64,000 bases of DNA from Brachybacterium sp. FME24 (GTDB taxonomy: Bacteria; Actinomycetota; Actinomycetes; Actinomycetales; Dermabacteraceae). Below are positions 52,815-62,003 of this stretch, piece after piece. Below the pieces are notes generated by a model. It was not told the origin of the DNA. It searched no databases and saw only the letters and a list, made by a program, of their open reading frames with translations. The stretch lies in the NCBI RefSeq assembly GCF_014897705.1, contig NZ_JABUXV010000003.1, positions 62,001 to 126,000 of the forward strand, written 5' to 3'. The stretch's first letter is position 1; each line of letters begins with the position of its first letter. The translations under genes were made by a program, and so were the position numbers.

Positions 52815-53647
52815 CGAGCCTCCTCGAAGTGCTGGACGACGGTGCGCACGAGGGAACCCATACGACCCCGCTCGGCCAGGAGGACGGGCAGTGAGTGCTC
52901 GAGCAGCGGGCCCGCAGTCACCGAGCCGACGGCCGCCATCACCAGACGGCCCGTCTCGGCGTGGCCCCGGATCGCGTCGAGGGTGCCTGCCCGGTCCGCG
53001 TCCTGGAGCCAGGCGGCCGCGCCGGGTGCCGCGGTGAAGAGCACCGCGTCGATCTCGCCCTGCCCCGCACGCACCACGGAGCGTCGCAGCGCCTCGGGGT
53101 CGCGGGTGGGCCCCCAGCGGTACACGGTCAGGCTCACGACGTCCGCCCCGTGCCCGGTCAGGAGATCGTCCAGTCCGTCGGATCCGGAACCGTGGTGCTG
53201 CACGGCGATGCGTTGCCCCTGGACGCCGCCGGACAGGAGGTGCTCGCCGACCTCGGCCGCCGTCTCGGTGGCAGCCACCCAGGCCACCTTCAGTCCAGCC
53301 TGCTGCACGGCGCCGCGGGCCTTGGGCCCGCGCGCGAGGATCGTCGCTTCGGCGAGCGCGGCACGCAGCTGCTCACCCAGCCCGGCGGCGTCGGCCGATT
53401 CGATCCATCCGCGAAAGCCGATGCCGGTGAGCGCGATGACCACCTGCGGTCTCTGCGCGATCAGCGCGCGGGTGCTCTCGAGCAGGGAATCGTCATCGAG
53501 ATGCGGGATGGTCGACATGGCCGGGGCACGTTCGACCCGCGCGCCATGGCGGGCGAGGGCTGCGGCGAGTTCATCGGCCCGACGGTCGACGGCGATCACG
53601 AGGGTGCGGTCGGCGAGGGCGGTCGACAGCAGGGGAACAGTGCTCAT
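52811..53647 (-). CDS. uroporphyrinogen-III synthase-like protein
   Basis: 278 residues in the HemD fold: two alpha/beta halves with LVIAVDRRADELAAALARHGA at the start, VIALTGIGFRGWIESADAAGL, ILARGPKARGAVQQAGLK, TVYRWGPTRDPEAL and AVLFTAAPGAAAWL. It would make or tune uroporphyrinogen III for siroheme synthesis. The position between SUMT and CbiX agrees, and both its ends overlap those neighbours by 4 bases. A second HemD for heme may exist elsewhere, which I cannot see here. Confidence 0.82.
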   Translation of the reverse strand: MSTVPLLSTALADRTLVIAVDRRADELAAALARHGARVERAPAMSTIPHLDDDSLLESTRALIAQRPQVVIALTGIGFRGWIESADAAGLGEQLRAALAEATILARGPKARGAVQQAGLKVAWVAATETAAEVGEHLLSGGVQGQRIAVQHHGSGSDGLDDLLTGHGADVVSLTVYRWGPTRDPEALRRSVVRAGQGEIDAVLFTAAPGAAAWLQDADRAGTLDAIRGHAETGRLVMAAVGSVTAGPLLEHSLPVLLAERGRMGSLVRTVVQHFEEAR

Positions 53648-54414
53648 ACCCCAGCATTGTCCAGCACGAGCTCTGCAGCGAGCGCGGGCTCGGGCAGCAG
53701 CAGCCCCTCGCGGGCCACCTCGCCGATCACGATCACGGCGGGGCTGCGCACGCCGTTCGCACGGGCGTCCCCGACGACCTCCGCGAGCGTGGTCCAGGTG
53801 GTCCGCTGCTGGTCGGTGTGGCCGTTCTCGACGATCGCGACCGGGCGCTCGGCGGGGACGCCGTGCGCCAGTGCCGCCTGCGCCAGTCGGGGCAGGCCGC
53901 CGACGCCCATGAGGACCATCGTGGTCACGGTGTCCTCGGTCAGCGCCGCAAGGGTCGCAGGGGTCGGCTCCCCCTGACCGTGGACGATGTGGAGTGCCGA
54001 GGCGATGCCTCGGTGGGTGGCCGGGATCCCGGCGGCCTGCGGCACGGCGATCGCGCTGCTCACCCCGGGGACGATCTCGACCGGGATGCCGGCGGCCACG
54101 CAGGCCGTGTATTCCTCGCCGCCGCGTCCGAGGACGAACGGGTCGCCGCCCTTGAGCCTCACCACGTGCCGGCCGGCCCGGGCGTGCTCGATGAGCAGGG
54201 CGTTGATCTCCTCCTGCGGGACCGGGTGGTGGCCGGGGCGCTTGCCGACGTCGATCACGTCGGCGCACCAGCCGAGCTCGGCCAGCACTTCGGGCCCGGG
54301 ACCCAGACGGTCGGCGACGATCACGTCGGCCGTTGAGAGCAGGCGATGCGCCCGCACGGTCATGAGGTCCACTGGCCCGGGCCCGCCGCCCACGAGCGCG
54401 ACCCTGCCGCTCAT
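53644..54414 (-). CDS. cobA: uroporphyrinogen-III C-methyltransferase (SUMT)
   Basis: 256 residues. It methylates uroporphyrinogen III at C2 and C7 to precorrin-2. All signatures are here: RVALVGGGPGPVDLMTVRAHRLL at the N-terminus, ADVIVADRLG, VVRLKGGDPFVLGRGGEE, GVSSAIAVPQAAGIPATHRG, and TMVLMGVGG. It lacks the CysG N-terminal dehydrogenase half, so precorrin-2 oxidation needs another enzyme. It overlaps NirD by 4 bases. Confidence 0.92.
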   Translation of the reverse strand: MSGRVALVGGGPGPVDLMTVRAHRLLSTADVIVADRLGPGPEVLAELGWCADVIDVGKRPGHHPVPQEEINALLIEHARAGRHVVRLKGGDPFVLGRGGEEYTACVAAGIPVEIVPGVSSAIAVPQAAGIPATHRGIASALHIVHGQGEPTPATLAALTEDTVTTMVLMGVGGLPRLAQAALAHGVPAERPVAIVENGHTDQQRTTWTTLAEVVGDARANGVRSPAVIVIGEVAREGLLLPEPALAAELVLDNAGV

Positions 54415-54794
54415 GACGCCCTCCCCCACAGCAGGTAGACGTCGCCGTCGCTCCGACGTGCCTGCCAGGTGCGCAGGCGGGCCGGGTCCTTTCCCTGAGT
54501 GTCGAGGCAGGAGCCGGTGCGCAGGTCGAACACCTGCTTGTACATCGGGGAGGCGATCGTCGGAGCATCCTCGCGGGAGCCGACGATGCCGCGCGAGATC
54601 ACGTAGGCGCTGCTGTACGGGTCGCGGTTGCAGGTCGCCCTGACGGTGCCGTCGCTCAGCAGGAACAGGGCGATCTGCGCGTGGTCGACGAGCGCCGCGC
54701 GGCCGCGTTCGACCTCGAGGTCGTCCACGGAGCACACCCGTCGCCAGGTGGGTCCGGCCGTCGTCGTCGTGCGATCGAGGGTCTGCGTGCTCAT
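54411..54794 (-). CDS. nirD: nitrite reductase small subunit
   Basis: 127 residues with the Rieske-like beta fold of NirD, WRRVCSVDDLEVERGRAALV, ALFLLSDGTVRATCNRDPYS, and APTIASPMYKQVFDLRTGSCL. The Cys-x-His pairs of true Rieske proteins are missing, as in other NirD chains, so it carries no cluster. It pairs with NirB in the cytoplasm. Its ATG overlaps the stop of nirB. Confidence 0.92.
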   Translation of the reverse strand: MSTQTLDRTTTTAGPTWRRVCSVDDLEVERGRAALVDHAQIALFLLSDGTVRATCNRDPYSSAYVISRGIVGSREDAPTIASPMYKQVFDLRTGSCLDTQGKDPARLRTWQARRSDGDVYLLWGRAS

Positions 54795-57355
54795 CGTCGT
54801 ACCTCCAGTCGTGTGCCGGCGATCAGGACCTCTCCTGATCGTCGTTCCTCGGTGCTCGCCGGGCGTGCCTGGCCCCGCGAGGGGGTGTAGGCCAGTGACG
54901 GGTCCGCCGTCGTCGGGGCGTTCACGAAGGACTCGAAGCGCTTGAGCTTCACGGGGTCGGCGAGGGTCGCCGCCCACTCGTCCTCGTAGTGCTCCACGTG
55001 CAGGTCCATCGCCGCGTCGAGGTCCTCGCAGATCCCGAGCGAGTCCTCCATGACCACCTCGCGCAGTCCGTCGATCCCCCCGTCGAGGTCCTCGAGCCAG
55101 GGGGCGGTGCGCTGCAGCTTGTCGGCCGTGCGGATGTAGTACATGAAGAACCGGTCGATGATCCGCACCAGCGCCTCGTCGTCGAGCCCTTCGGCGAGCA
55201 GCTCGGCGTGGCGGGGTGTCGCTCCGCCGTTGCCGCCCGCGTACAGGTTCCATCCCTGGGCGGTGGCGATGATGCCCGCGTCCTTGCCCCGGGCCTCCGC
55301 GCACTCGCGGGCGCAGCCCGAGACTCCGATCTTGAGCTTGTGCGGGGCGCGCAGCCCTCGATAGCGCAGCTCGAGCCGCACGGCCATCGCGGTCGAGTCG
55401 AGCACCCCGTAGCGGCACCAGGCCGTTCCGACGCAGGACTTCACGGTGCGCAGGGACTTCCCGTAGGCCTGTCCGGATTCGAATCCCGCGTCGACCAGTC
55501 GCTGCCAGATCAGCGGGAGCTCCTCGAGCCGAGCCCCGAACATGTCGATGCGCTGGCCGCCGGTGAGCTTCGTGTACAGCCCGAAGTCGCGGGCGATCTC
55601 GCCGATCACGATCAGACCCTCCGGGGTGACTTCTCCGCCGGGCATGCGGGGGACGACGGAATAGGTGCCGTCCTTCTGCATGTTCGCCATGACGTGGTCG
55701 TTCGTGTCCTGCAGGGTCGCGATCTCTCCGTCCAGCACGTGCGCGCCGGTGAGGGTCGACAGGATGCTCGCGAGCACCGGCTTGCAGGTGTCGCAGCCGC
55801 GTCCGCGGCCGAAGCGCTCGATGATCGCGCTGAAGGTGCCCAGCCCGGAGACCCGCACGGCGTCGAACAGCTGCCGGCGCGGCATGTCGAAGTGCTCGCA
55901 CAGGGCGCTGGACACGGTGCGGCCCATCGAGGTGAGTTCTGCGCTGACCAGCCCCTTGACCATGAGCACGCAGGAGCCGCAGGTGGCGCCGGCGCGGGTG
56001 CAGGTCTTGATCGAGGCGACGTCCTCGCAGCCCTGCTCGTGCACCGCCTGGCGGATGCCGCCGGCGGTCACCCCGGCACAGGAGCAGACGACGGCCTCAT
56101 CGGGCAGCTCGCCGGTCGGTGCGGTGACGCCGCCCTCGGGCAGCAGGAAAGCGGCGGGGTCGGCCCCCAGCACGCTGCCGACCAGGGGACGCAGCGCACC
56201 GTACGCGGAGGCGTCGCCGACGAGCATGCCGCCCAGGAGGGTCGTCGCATCGTCGGAGAGCACGAGCTTCTTGTGGACGCCGCCGACGGGATCGGAGTAG
56301 ACCACGTCCAGCGCCCCGGGCGTCGTCGCGAAGGCATCACCGAAGCTCGCGACGTCGACCCCGGAGAGCTTGAGCTTGGTGGAGAGGTCGTAGCCGCCGA
56401 AGATCGCCTCACCGCCGAGCAGCCGGGTGGCGGCGACCTCGGCCATGGCGTAGCCGGGCGCGACCAGACCCACGCAGAGGTTCTCGAAGCTGGCGACCTC
56501 CCCGATCGCCATGACGGCGGGGTCGCTCGTGCGGCAGGTGGCGTCGATCTCGACGCCGCCGCGGTCCCCGCAGTCCAGACCCGCAGCGCGGGCGATCTCG
56601 TCGCGGGGCCGGACGCCGACGGTGAGGACGACGAGGTCTGCGGGCTCGGCGGTGCCGTCGGTGAACTCGAGGCCGATGACGGCGCCGGCCGGCCCGGCGA
56701 CGAGTCGGGTGGTGCGTGCTCCCGTACGGACCGTGATGCCGCGCTGTTCGATGAGGCGCCGCAGGGACTCCCCCGCCGGCAGATCCAACTGGGCCGACAT
56801 CAGGCGGTCGCTGGATTGGATCACGGTGGCCTCGGCGCCGAGACCCTGCAGGGCGCCGGCCGCTTCGAGCCCGAGCAGGCCGCCGCCGATCACGCAGCCG
56901 CGCAGGGGCCGTTCGATCTGCCGGGACATGCCCTCGACATGCTCGCGCAGCTGCTGGACGTCGTCCAGGGTGCGGTAGACGAACACGCCGGGGAGGTCGG
57001 CGCCGTCGATCGGCGGGCGCGCGGCCGAGGATCCGGTCGCCAGGATCAGGCGGTCGTACCCGATCCGCTCACCGCTGCGGGTGACGACCAGGTGGGCTCC
57101 GCGATCGATGGATTCGACCGGGTCCCCGGCGACGAAGCGGACGCGGGCATCGTCCAGGACCGAGCGCTCCAGCGTCATCGCCTCGGCATCGTCGCCGGCG
57201 AAGAACCGGCTCAGGCCCACGCGATCGTACGGATGGCGGTCCTCCTCGCCGAGGAGGACGACGTCCAGGGGGGTCTCGGCGCGGGACAGGAGGCTCTCGA
57301 GGAAGCGGTGGGCGACCATGCCGGCGCCGACCACCACGACGCGGGTGGCGCTCAT
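54791..57355 (-). CDS. nirB: assimilatory nitrite reductase large subunit
   Basis: 854 residues that reduce nitrite to ammonium with NAD(P)H. Order: FAD/NAD oxidoreductase domain (1-400: VVVVGAGMVAHRFLE, LILATGSSAARPPI), [2Fe-2S] BFD-like domain (about 425-480: VVCSCAGVTAGGIRQ, KTCTRAGATCGSC), two ferredoxin-like nitrite reductase domains, and the siroheme/4Fe-4S site with CVGTAWC and SGCARECAEA. Length is normal. It overlaps both neighbours by 4 bases, so channel, reductase and cofactor enzymes form one translational unit. Confidence 0.95.
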   Translation of the reverse strand: MSATRVVVVGAGMVAHRFLESLLSRAETPLDVVLLGEEDRHPYDRVGLSRFFAGDDAEAMTLERSVLDDARVRFVAGDPVESIDRGAHLVVTRSGERIGYDRLILATGSSAARPPIDGADLPGVFVYRTLDDVQQLREHVEGMSRQIERPLRGCVIGGGLLGLEAAGALQGLGAEATVIQSSDRLMSAQLDLPAGESLRRLIEQRGITVRTGARTTRLVAGPAGAVIGLEFTDGTAEPADLVVLTVGVRPRDEIARAAGLDCGDRGGVEIDATCRTSDPAVMAIGEVASFENLCVGLVAPGYAMAEVAATRLLGGEAIFGGYDLSTKLKLSGVDVASFGDAFATTPGALDVVYSDPVGGVHKKLVLSDDATTLLGGMLVGDASAYGALRPLVGSVLGADPAAFLLPEGGVTAPTGELPDEAVVCSCAGVTAGGIRQAVHEQGCEDVASIKTCTRAGATCGSCVLMVKGLVSAELTSMGRTVSSALCEHFDMPRRQLFDAVRVSGLGTFSAIIERFGRGRGCDTCKPVLASILSTLTGAHVLDGEIATLQDTNDHVMANMQKDGTYSVVPRMPGGEVTPEGLIVIGEIARDFGLYTKLTGGQRIDMFGARLEELPLIWQRLVDAGFESGQAYGKSLRTVKSCVGTAWCRYGVLDSTAMAVRLELRYRGLRAPHKLKIGVSGCARECAEARGKDAGIIATAQGWNLYAGGNGGATPRHAELLAEGLDDEALVRIIDRFFMYYIRTADKLQRTAPWLEDLDGGIDGLREVVMEDSLGICEDLDAAMDLHVEHYEDEWAATLADPVKLKRFESFVNAPTTADPSLAYTPSRGQARPASTEERRSGEVLIAGTRLEVRR

Positions 57356-58230
57356 CGGGTCGCTCCGACCGGCTCAGGGGCGGAGGCGGGCTCGGCCGGG
57401 ATCGCAGCGCCCTTCACCGGGGCGGGGATCCGGTACGGGGCCGTGCGGCCGTGGGTGGAGTAGAGCGCGAGGCCGACGAAGACCAGACCGCCGACGAGGT
57501 TCCCCACCACGGTCGGGATCTCGTTCCAGAGCAGGTAGTCCAGGAGCGTGAAGTCGGCGCCGAGCAGCAGGCCCGAGGGGAACAGGAACATGTTCACGAT
57601 GGAATGCTCGAAGCCCATGTAGAAGAAAAGCATGATCGGCATCCACATGGCGACGATCTTGCCGATCATGCTGTCGGACATCAGGGCCCCGACGACGCCG
57701 GTGGAGACCATGACGTTGCACAGGACGGCACGGACGAACAGGGTCAGCATGCCGCCGGCGCCGTGCTCGGCGTATCCGACGGTGCGGCCGTGCCCGATCT
57801 CGCTGATCGCCTGGCCCACTGCGCTGGGCTCGGTGGTGAAGCCGTAGGTGAAGTAGATGGCCATCACCACCGCGACCGTCACGGCTCCCAGGAGGTTCCC
57901 CACGAACACCAGACCCCAGTTGCGCAGGACGCTTCGAACACTCGCTCCGGGGCGCTTCGCGAGCAGAGCCAGCGGGGCGAGGGTGAAGACTCCGGTGAGG
58001 AGGTCGTAGCCGAGCAGGTAGAGCAGGATGAATCCGACGGGGAACAGCAGAGCGCCGAGCAGCGGTTCGCCGGTCTGGGTGGAGACGGTGATCGCGAAGG
58101 CCGCACCGAGGGTCAGGAGCGCACCGCCCATGAATCCTCGGATCAGGGTGTCCCGGGTGGAGAGGATCAGTTTGCCGGCGCCGGCGTCGATCATGCGTCC
58201 GACGAGGTCAGCGGGCTTGACGTAGGACAT
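57352..58230 (-). CDS. formate/nitrite transporter family channel
   Basis: 292 residues, six membrane helices of the FNT pentamer fold: YVKPADLVGRMIDAGAGKL, IRGFMGGALLTLGAAFAITV, FVGNLLGAVTVAVVMAIYF, RAVLCNVMVSTGVVGALM, GFEHSIVNMFLFPSGLLLGAD. The FNT selectivity segments are in place. It likely imports nitrite for NirBD, given that it is the first gene of the operon and its stop overlaps nirB. The start MSYVKPAD has AGGAGCG upstream. Confidence 0.9.
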   Translation of the reverse strand: MSYVKPADLVGRMIDAGAGKLILSTRDTLIRGFMGGALLTLGAAFAITVSTQTGEPLLGALLFPVGFILLYLLGYDLLTGVFTLAPLALLAKRPGASVRSVLRNWGLVFVGNLLGAVTVAVVMAIYFTYGFTTEPSAVGQAISEIGHGRTVGYAEHGAGGMLTLFVRAVLCNVMVSTGVVGALMSDSMIGKIVAMWMPIMLFFYMGFEHSIVNMFLFPSGLLLGADFTLLDYLLWNEIPTVVGNLVGGLVFVGLALYSTHGRTAPYRIPAPVKGAAIPAEPASAPEPVGATR

Positions 58231-58349
58231 GGACGCTCCTGGGGAGTCGGGGATCCGGCTGGCCGCCAAACTATGGGCGGAGCCGGGGATCCCCTAGGCC
58301 CAGGGGGCTGCGTGACCTTCTCGTGACGTGCCGTCTCAGGAGTGGAGCA

Positions 58350-59345
58350 TCAGTACTTCGCGCGCACCAGCCGCTCGTGCCCGGTCTCCTCGAGCACGGC
58401 GATATCCGCATTGGACTTCAGGAAGTCGGAGAAGGAGCGGAAGCCGAGGGACTTCTCGCTGAACGAGGGGTCCATGCGGCGCATGTGGGACTTCACGGCG
58501 GAGCTGTGCAGCCACTCGCTGTCGCCGCGACCACCCAGCTGGAGCGCGCGCTGGAGCAGACGGGTCGCCGCCTCCCGCGGATCCTCGGTGACCTCGTCGG
58601 CCTCTTCCGCAGCGTCCGCGGCGTCAGCGGCGTCCTGAGCTGCTTGCGCGGCAACGTCGACCGCTGCATCAGCGGAGCTCGTGTCGGGGGCCTTGCCACG
58701 ACCTCGGCCCTCGTTCCCGGTGGTGGTGCCCGCGCTGCCCTGGCCCCGTCGGGAGCGGGTCCGCTGGGCGGGTTCGGGCCGCTCGATGCCGGGTAGGTTG
58801 TCGTAGGACTCGAACTCGTCGCAGGCCGCGGCGAGGGACTTCGCGGTGGAACCGGCGACCCCCATGCCGATCACGTAGCGACCCAGGCGCTTGCAGCGCT
58901 GGGCCAGGGGAACGTAGTCGGAGTCGCCGGCGACGATCACCACGTGGGTCAGGTCGGGGATGCGGAACATGTCCTCGACGGTGTCGACGGCCAGGCGGAT
59001 GTCGGCGCCGTTCTTCGCGTAGGCCGCGGCCGGGAACAGCTGGACGAGGTCGACGGCGCGGGAGACCAGCTGCGAGCGGTACTCGGCGTTCAGCGGGGCG
59101 GACCAGTCGGCGTAGGCGCGGGTGAGCATCAGGGAGCCGAAGGAGGCTGCGTAGTCGATGATCGCGCCGACGTCGACCGTGGCCTTCGCGAGGCGCTCGG
59201 CGATCTCCGGTTCGGTGGGGTCCTCCGCGATGCGCTGGCGATCGCGGCTGTACGCATTGCGTCCGTGGACGCGGTCGTACCAGGACATGATGATGTTGTC
59301 GAAGTCCAGGTAGACGGCGACGCGGGGATCCTGTGGTTCTGCCAT
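58350..59345 (-). CDS. NYN-domain (LabA-like) protein with OST-HTH/LOTUS-like C-terminus
   Basis: 331 residues. Residues 5-185 are a PIN-like NYN domain with the acidic site in VAVYLDFDNI, DIRLAVDTVEDMF and VVIVAGDSDYVPL, so RNA cleavage with Mg2+ is likely. A Ser/Arg/Gly linker and an Ala/Asp/Glu stretch follow (about 200-255). The last 75 residues (EATRLLQRALQLGGRGDSEWL, FRSFSDFLKSNADIAVLEET) match the OST-HTH/LOTUS fold that binds RNA. Start at MAEPQDP is the natural family start. Confidence 0.82.
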   Translation of the reverse strand: MAEPQDPRVAVYLDFDNIIMSWYDRVHGRNAYSRDRQRIAEDPTEPEIAERLAKATVDVGAIIDYAASFGSLMLTRAYADWSAPLNAEYRSQLVSRAVDLVQLFPAAAYAKNGADIRLAVDTVEDMFRIPDLTHVVIVAGDSDYVPLAQRCKRLGRYVIGMGVAGSTAKSLAAACDEFESYDNLPGIERPEPAQRTRSRRGQGSAGTTTGNEGRGRGKAPDTSSADAAVDVAAQAAQDAADAADAAEEADEVTEDPREAATRLLQRALQLGGRGDSEWLHSSAVKSHMRRMDPSFSEKSLGFRSFSDFLKSNADIAVLEETGHERLVRAKY

Positions 59346-59877
59346 GGGTCCAGTCTGACTGGTCGCCGCAGGGATGGCGGACGGGAGAGACGCCAGCGCG
59401 TCACGATGCTCCGCCGATCGGCATCGCGAGAAATCCATAACACCTTCCCGGCTCACACCCTGCGGTGCGCACATGTGGGCGGCGTCACGCAGCGCGATCG
59501 AGGCGGGCGCACCTCTATTTCGCAGTATTCCCCAGAAGCACCCGGATGCCTTCTCTCTCCACGCGATCAGCCTACGGTTCGACGGTCCTGCACCCGCCCC
59601 TGGCCTCTGAGTGCAGCAGCAGGCGCGGCCCGCATCAAGAGCGTGTCGTCACCCGTCAACCCCCTCCACTCCAATTGTGGATAAACAACCCCGGAGGAGG
59701 AGCCATTCCTCCTTCCTCCATGGACCCCCTTTTTCCACACTCTGTGGATACACGTCGGAAACGATATTGACGTTGTCCACACCTCTTCCCTCGCAGATAT
59801 TTCTTCGCTACTGTCGGAGCTATCGAACACACGTGCGGGGTGCGAAGACGCACCCGGGATCCGGGAGCTGGGGGTGG
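59346..59877. other. divergent intergenic region with the DnaA-box-like cluster
   Basis: About 530 bases between the NYN gene and the HNH gene, with T-rich patches at 59722-59740 and 59790-59805 that are unusual for this genome. A plus-strand TTGACG at 59767-59772 could be a -35 box for the HNH gene. No supported coding frame is present; an open frame from 59611 lacks family features before the HNH start. Confidence 0.45.
59676..59781. promoter_or_regulatory. cluster of four DnaA-box-like nonamers
   Basis: TGTGGATAA at 59676-59684 is the exact complement of the consensus TTATCCACA. TTTTCCACA at 59731-59739 and GTATCCACA (complement at 59743-59751) differ by one base. TTGTCCACA at 59773-59781 equals the preferred actinobacterial box. 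Four such sites within 106 bases, in mixed orientation, is far above chance for GC-rich DNA. Confidence 0.6.
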
Positions 59878-61542
59878 ATGGCCATGAGCGCAGTCACGTG
59901 CGGCTCCTCTGCGGAGAGCGGCGATGAAGGCCGCGGTGTGGACCCCTCGGTCCTGGCCTTCCTCGACTCGCTTCCGCGGCGCCTGCGCCAGGTCAACGCC
60001 CGCAAACCCTTGACGCGGGCGGCCCTCCCGGTTCGAGGCGAGAGCACGGGCGATCCCGTGCTGAGCGCCGCCGCCCAACGCGCGTGGGACGCCGAGAAGA
60101 ACAGCGCCCTCGCCCTCGCTGAGCGGTACCGCGCCGTGGCTGCGCTCTATTCGTGCGAGGTCGACGGTGAGGTGCCGGAGGACGAGGACGATCTCGACAC
60201 CGTGCGCACCGCCCTCGCACTGCGCGTCACCCACGGTGTCGCGAACTGGGAACTCCGCACCGCACACCAGGCCGTGGACCAGTTCCCCCGCACCCTCGAG
60301 CTTCTGGGGACCGGCCGCTTCCCCTCCTGGTGGTTCTCGCGGATGCTCCGCGAGGCGCGGTCGCTGACCGATGAGTCGCGCCGCCTGATCGACATGGCGA
60401 TCGCCACCTGGTCCACGGACATCACCGCGGAACGTTTCGTCACGCTCCTCAATGCCCTCGTGCAGCTCATGGCACGGCGAGAGGAGGAGCCGGAGGAAGA
60501 GCGGGCCGAGCCCGTCCGCACCGTCGAACTCGCCCCCGAGGCCCTCCAGGGGATCGGGTCGATCACCGTGCGCGGCCCGATCCCCGAGATCCTGGCGTAC
60601 TGGAAATCGCTCGAGGAATCCGCCCAGGGCATCCAGGCCGCCCAGCGCAAAGCATTGAAGGAAGGTGGCGACATTCCGTTCGACATGGACGAGATCGCGA
60701 CCCGCACGGGCCGGCCGATCCCCCTGGCTCGACTGCGCTACGCACTGACGCTCGGAGCTCACCTCGACGCCGACGGCGCGAAGGTCCCCGCGGAGCGGTT
60801 CCGCCTCAACGTCACGGTGCCGGCGCTGACCCTGCTCGGCGCCTCCGATGCACCCGGGATGGTCGAGGGTCGCCACCCGATCCCGCCGGGCATGGCACGC
60901 TCGCTCGCCGGGACCTCGTCGACCTGGTTCCGCGTCCTGACGGAACCTTCCACCGGCGCCTTCCTGCCCTGCCCTCCCGAGAAGTACCAGCCCGACACAG
61001 CGATGCTCGAGCATCTGCGACTGCGGAACTCGACCTGTGCCGTCCCTGGGTGCACCAGGTCCACCTCGTGGGCTGCGGAGGGCGACCACATCGAGGAGTA
61101 CAACCACGTCGAGCCCTCACGCGGCGGCCGCACCGAGATCGAGAACCTGCACCTGCTGTGCTGGCAGCACCACCTCGAGAAGACCCTCGGCCTCCTGGAC
61201 CCGACGCGGCTCCCGACACCGCGGAACGACCCCGGACGGACGACCTGGCGTGTCGGCGCCCCGGGCGATCACGTCGTCACCACCGACGACATCGACATCG
61301 CCACGCGCATCGCCGTGAGGCAGCTCGAGCAGGCGTGGGTACTCCATGCGGACAGGAATACTGCCGGAAAGTCGCCCTCGCCGCCCGGCCCTGCTGCTGG
61401 CGAGGATCCTCCGGGACACGATCCGGAGCCGGGCGGAGCCCCTGGCCCACCGATCATCCCTCGACCACCGGATGAGCATCGTCCTGCGGCACCGGAGATT
61501 CCGCCCGGCCCCTGGGATCCTGACGATCCTCCACCCTTCTGA
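59878..61542 (+). CDS. DUF222 HNH endonuclease-domain protein (13E12 type)
   Basis: About 554 residues. The central DUF222 helical region runs from about 40 to 330 (RTALALRVTHGVANWELRTAHQAVDQFPRTLELL) and the HNH nuclease follows at about 375-430, with CAVPGCTRSTSWAAEGDHIEEYNH, Asn-containing ENLHLLCWQHHLEKT. The zinc-binding cysteines are present. The last 60 residues are a Pro/Gly-rich tail. Actinobacterial genomes carry many copies of this family, thought to be mobile or DNA-processing proteins. The start could also be ATG 59884. Confidence 0.82.
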   Translation: MAMSAVTCGSSAESGDEGRGVDPSVLAFLDSLPRRLRQVNARKPLTRAALPVRGESTGDPVLSAAAQRAWDAEKNSALALAERYRAVAALYSCEVDGEVPEDEDDLDTVRTALALRVTHGVANWELRTAHQAVDQFPRTLELLGTGRFPSWWFSRMLREARSLTDESRRLIDMAIATWSTDITAERFVTLLNALVQLMARREEEPEEERAEPVRTVELAPEALQGIGSITVRGPIPEILAYWKSLEESAQGIQAAQRKALKEGGDIPFDMDEIATRTGRPIPLARLRYALTLGAHLDADGAKVPAERFRLNVTVPALTLLGASDAPGMVEGRHPIPPGMARSLAGTSSTWFRVLTEPSTGAFLPCPPEKYQPDTAMLEHLRLRNSTCAVPGCTRSTSWAAEGDHIEEYNHVEPSRGGRTEIENLHLLCWQHHLEKTLGLLDPTRLPTPRNDPGRTTWRVGAPGDHVVTTDDIDIATRIAVRQLEQAWVLHADRNTAGKSPSPPGPAAGEDPPGHDPEPGGAPGPPIIPRPPDEHRPAAPEIPPGPWDPDDPPPF

Positions 61543-61548
61543 GGAAGG

Positions 61549-61905
61549 TCAACTGCTCATCGTGCTCGGGCCACTCTGGATCTGCAGGGACTGCCGCCGG
61601 CGATGGACCGTGAGGTACTCCAAGCCGTCCTCCCCCGCCAGGAACCCGCGCAGCGTGCGTCGCGGCAGGAACGCGATGTCTCCAGGACGCAAGGGCTGCT
61701 CCCCGGCCTCCGTGACGAGCGTGCCGCCCCCGCGAAGGACGTGGACGAGGGTGTCCACCTCAGCGCCGACATGCGCCTGGATCGCGTCGCCTGCGGGCAG
61801 CCGGATCACGTTGGTGTCGAGCTGGCGGTCCGGCTCCGCGATGGACCACACCGCGCCGCGGCGCGGGTCGTCCGGGAGGTCGTGGGTGTTGGTGAGGATC
61901 GGCAT
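61549..61905 (-). CDS. cupin-domain protein
   Basis: A 118-residue single-domain cupin: RLPAGDAIQAHVGAEVDTLVHVLRGGG holds the first motif with its His, and GEQPLRPGDIAFLPRRTLRGF the second. One of the usual metal-binding His residues in motif 1 is missing. It may bind a small ligand rather than catalyse. GGAGACG precedes the ATG. It converges with the HNH gene over only 6 bases. Confidence 0.8.
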   Translation of the reverse strand: MPILTNTHDLPDDPRRGAVWSIAEPDRQLDTNVIRLPAGDAIQAHVGAEVDTLVHVLRGGGTLVTEAGEQPLRPGDIAFLPRRTLRGFLAGEDGLEYLTVHRRRQSLQIQSGPSTMSS

Positions 61906-61990
61906 GTCGTCGTCTCCCGGCTCTCGTCGTCGCCTCTGAACGTACAGGGAACCCGCTTCCCGGCGGATGTGCAGCGACCCGGTGCCACCC

Positions 61991-61996
61991 TAGCGT
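61991..61996 (+). promoter_or_regulatory. leaderless -10 box of the small membrane gene
   Basis: TAGCGT ends 7 bases before ATG 62004, the same spacing seen upstream of recQ and the TetR gene. It favours ATG 62004 over the GTG at 61998 and implies a one-base leader. Confidence 0.45.
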
Positions 61997-62003
61997 CGTG
62001 GCC

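Noticed and set aside
59676..59781. Chromosomal replication origin
   Set aside because: Box number is low and no dnaA, dnaN, recF, gyrB or rpmH gene flanks it, so I report only a DnaA-box cluster.
59611..59877. N-terminal extension of the HNH protein
   Set aside because: Translation of this stretch is unlike the family and crosses the DnaA-box cluster; the DUF222 homology begins after the ATG at 59878.
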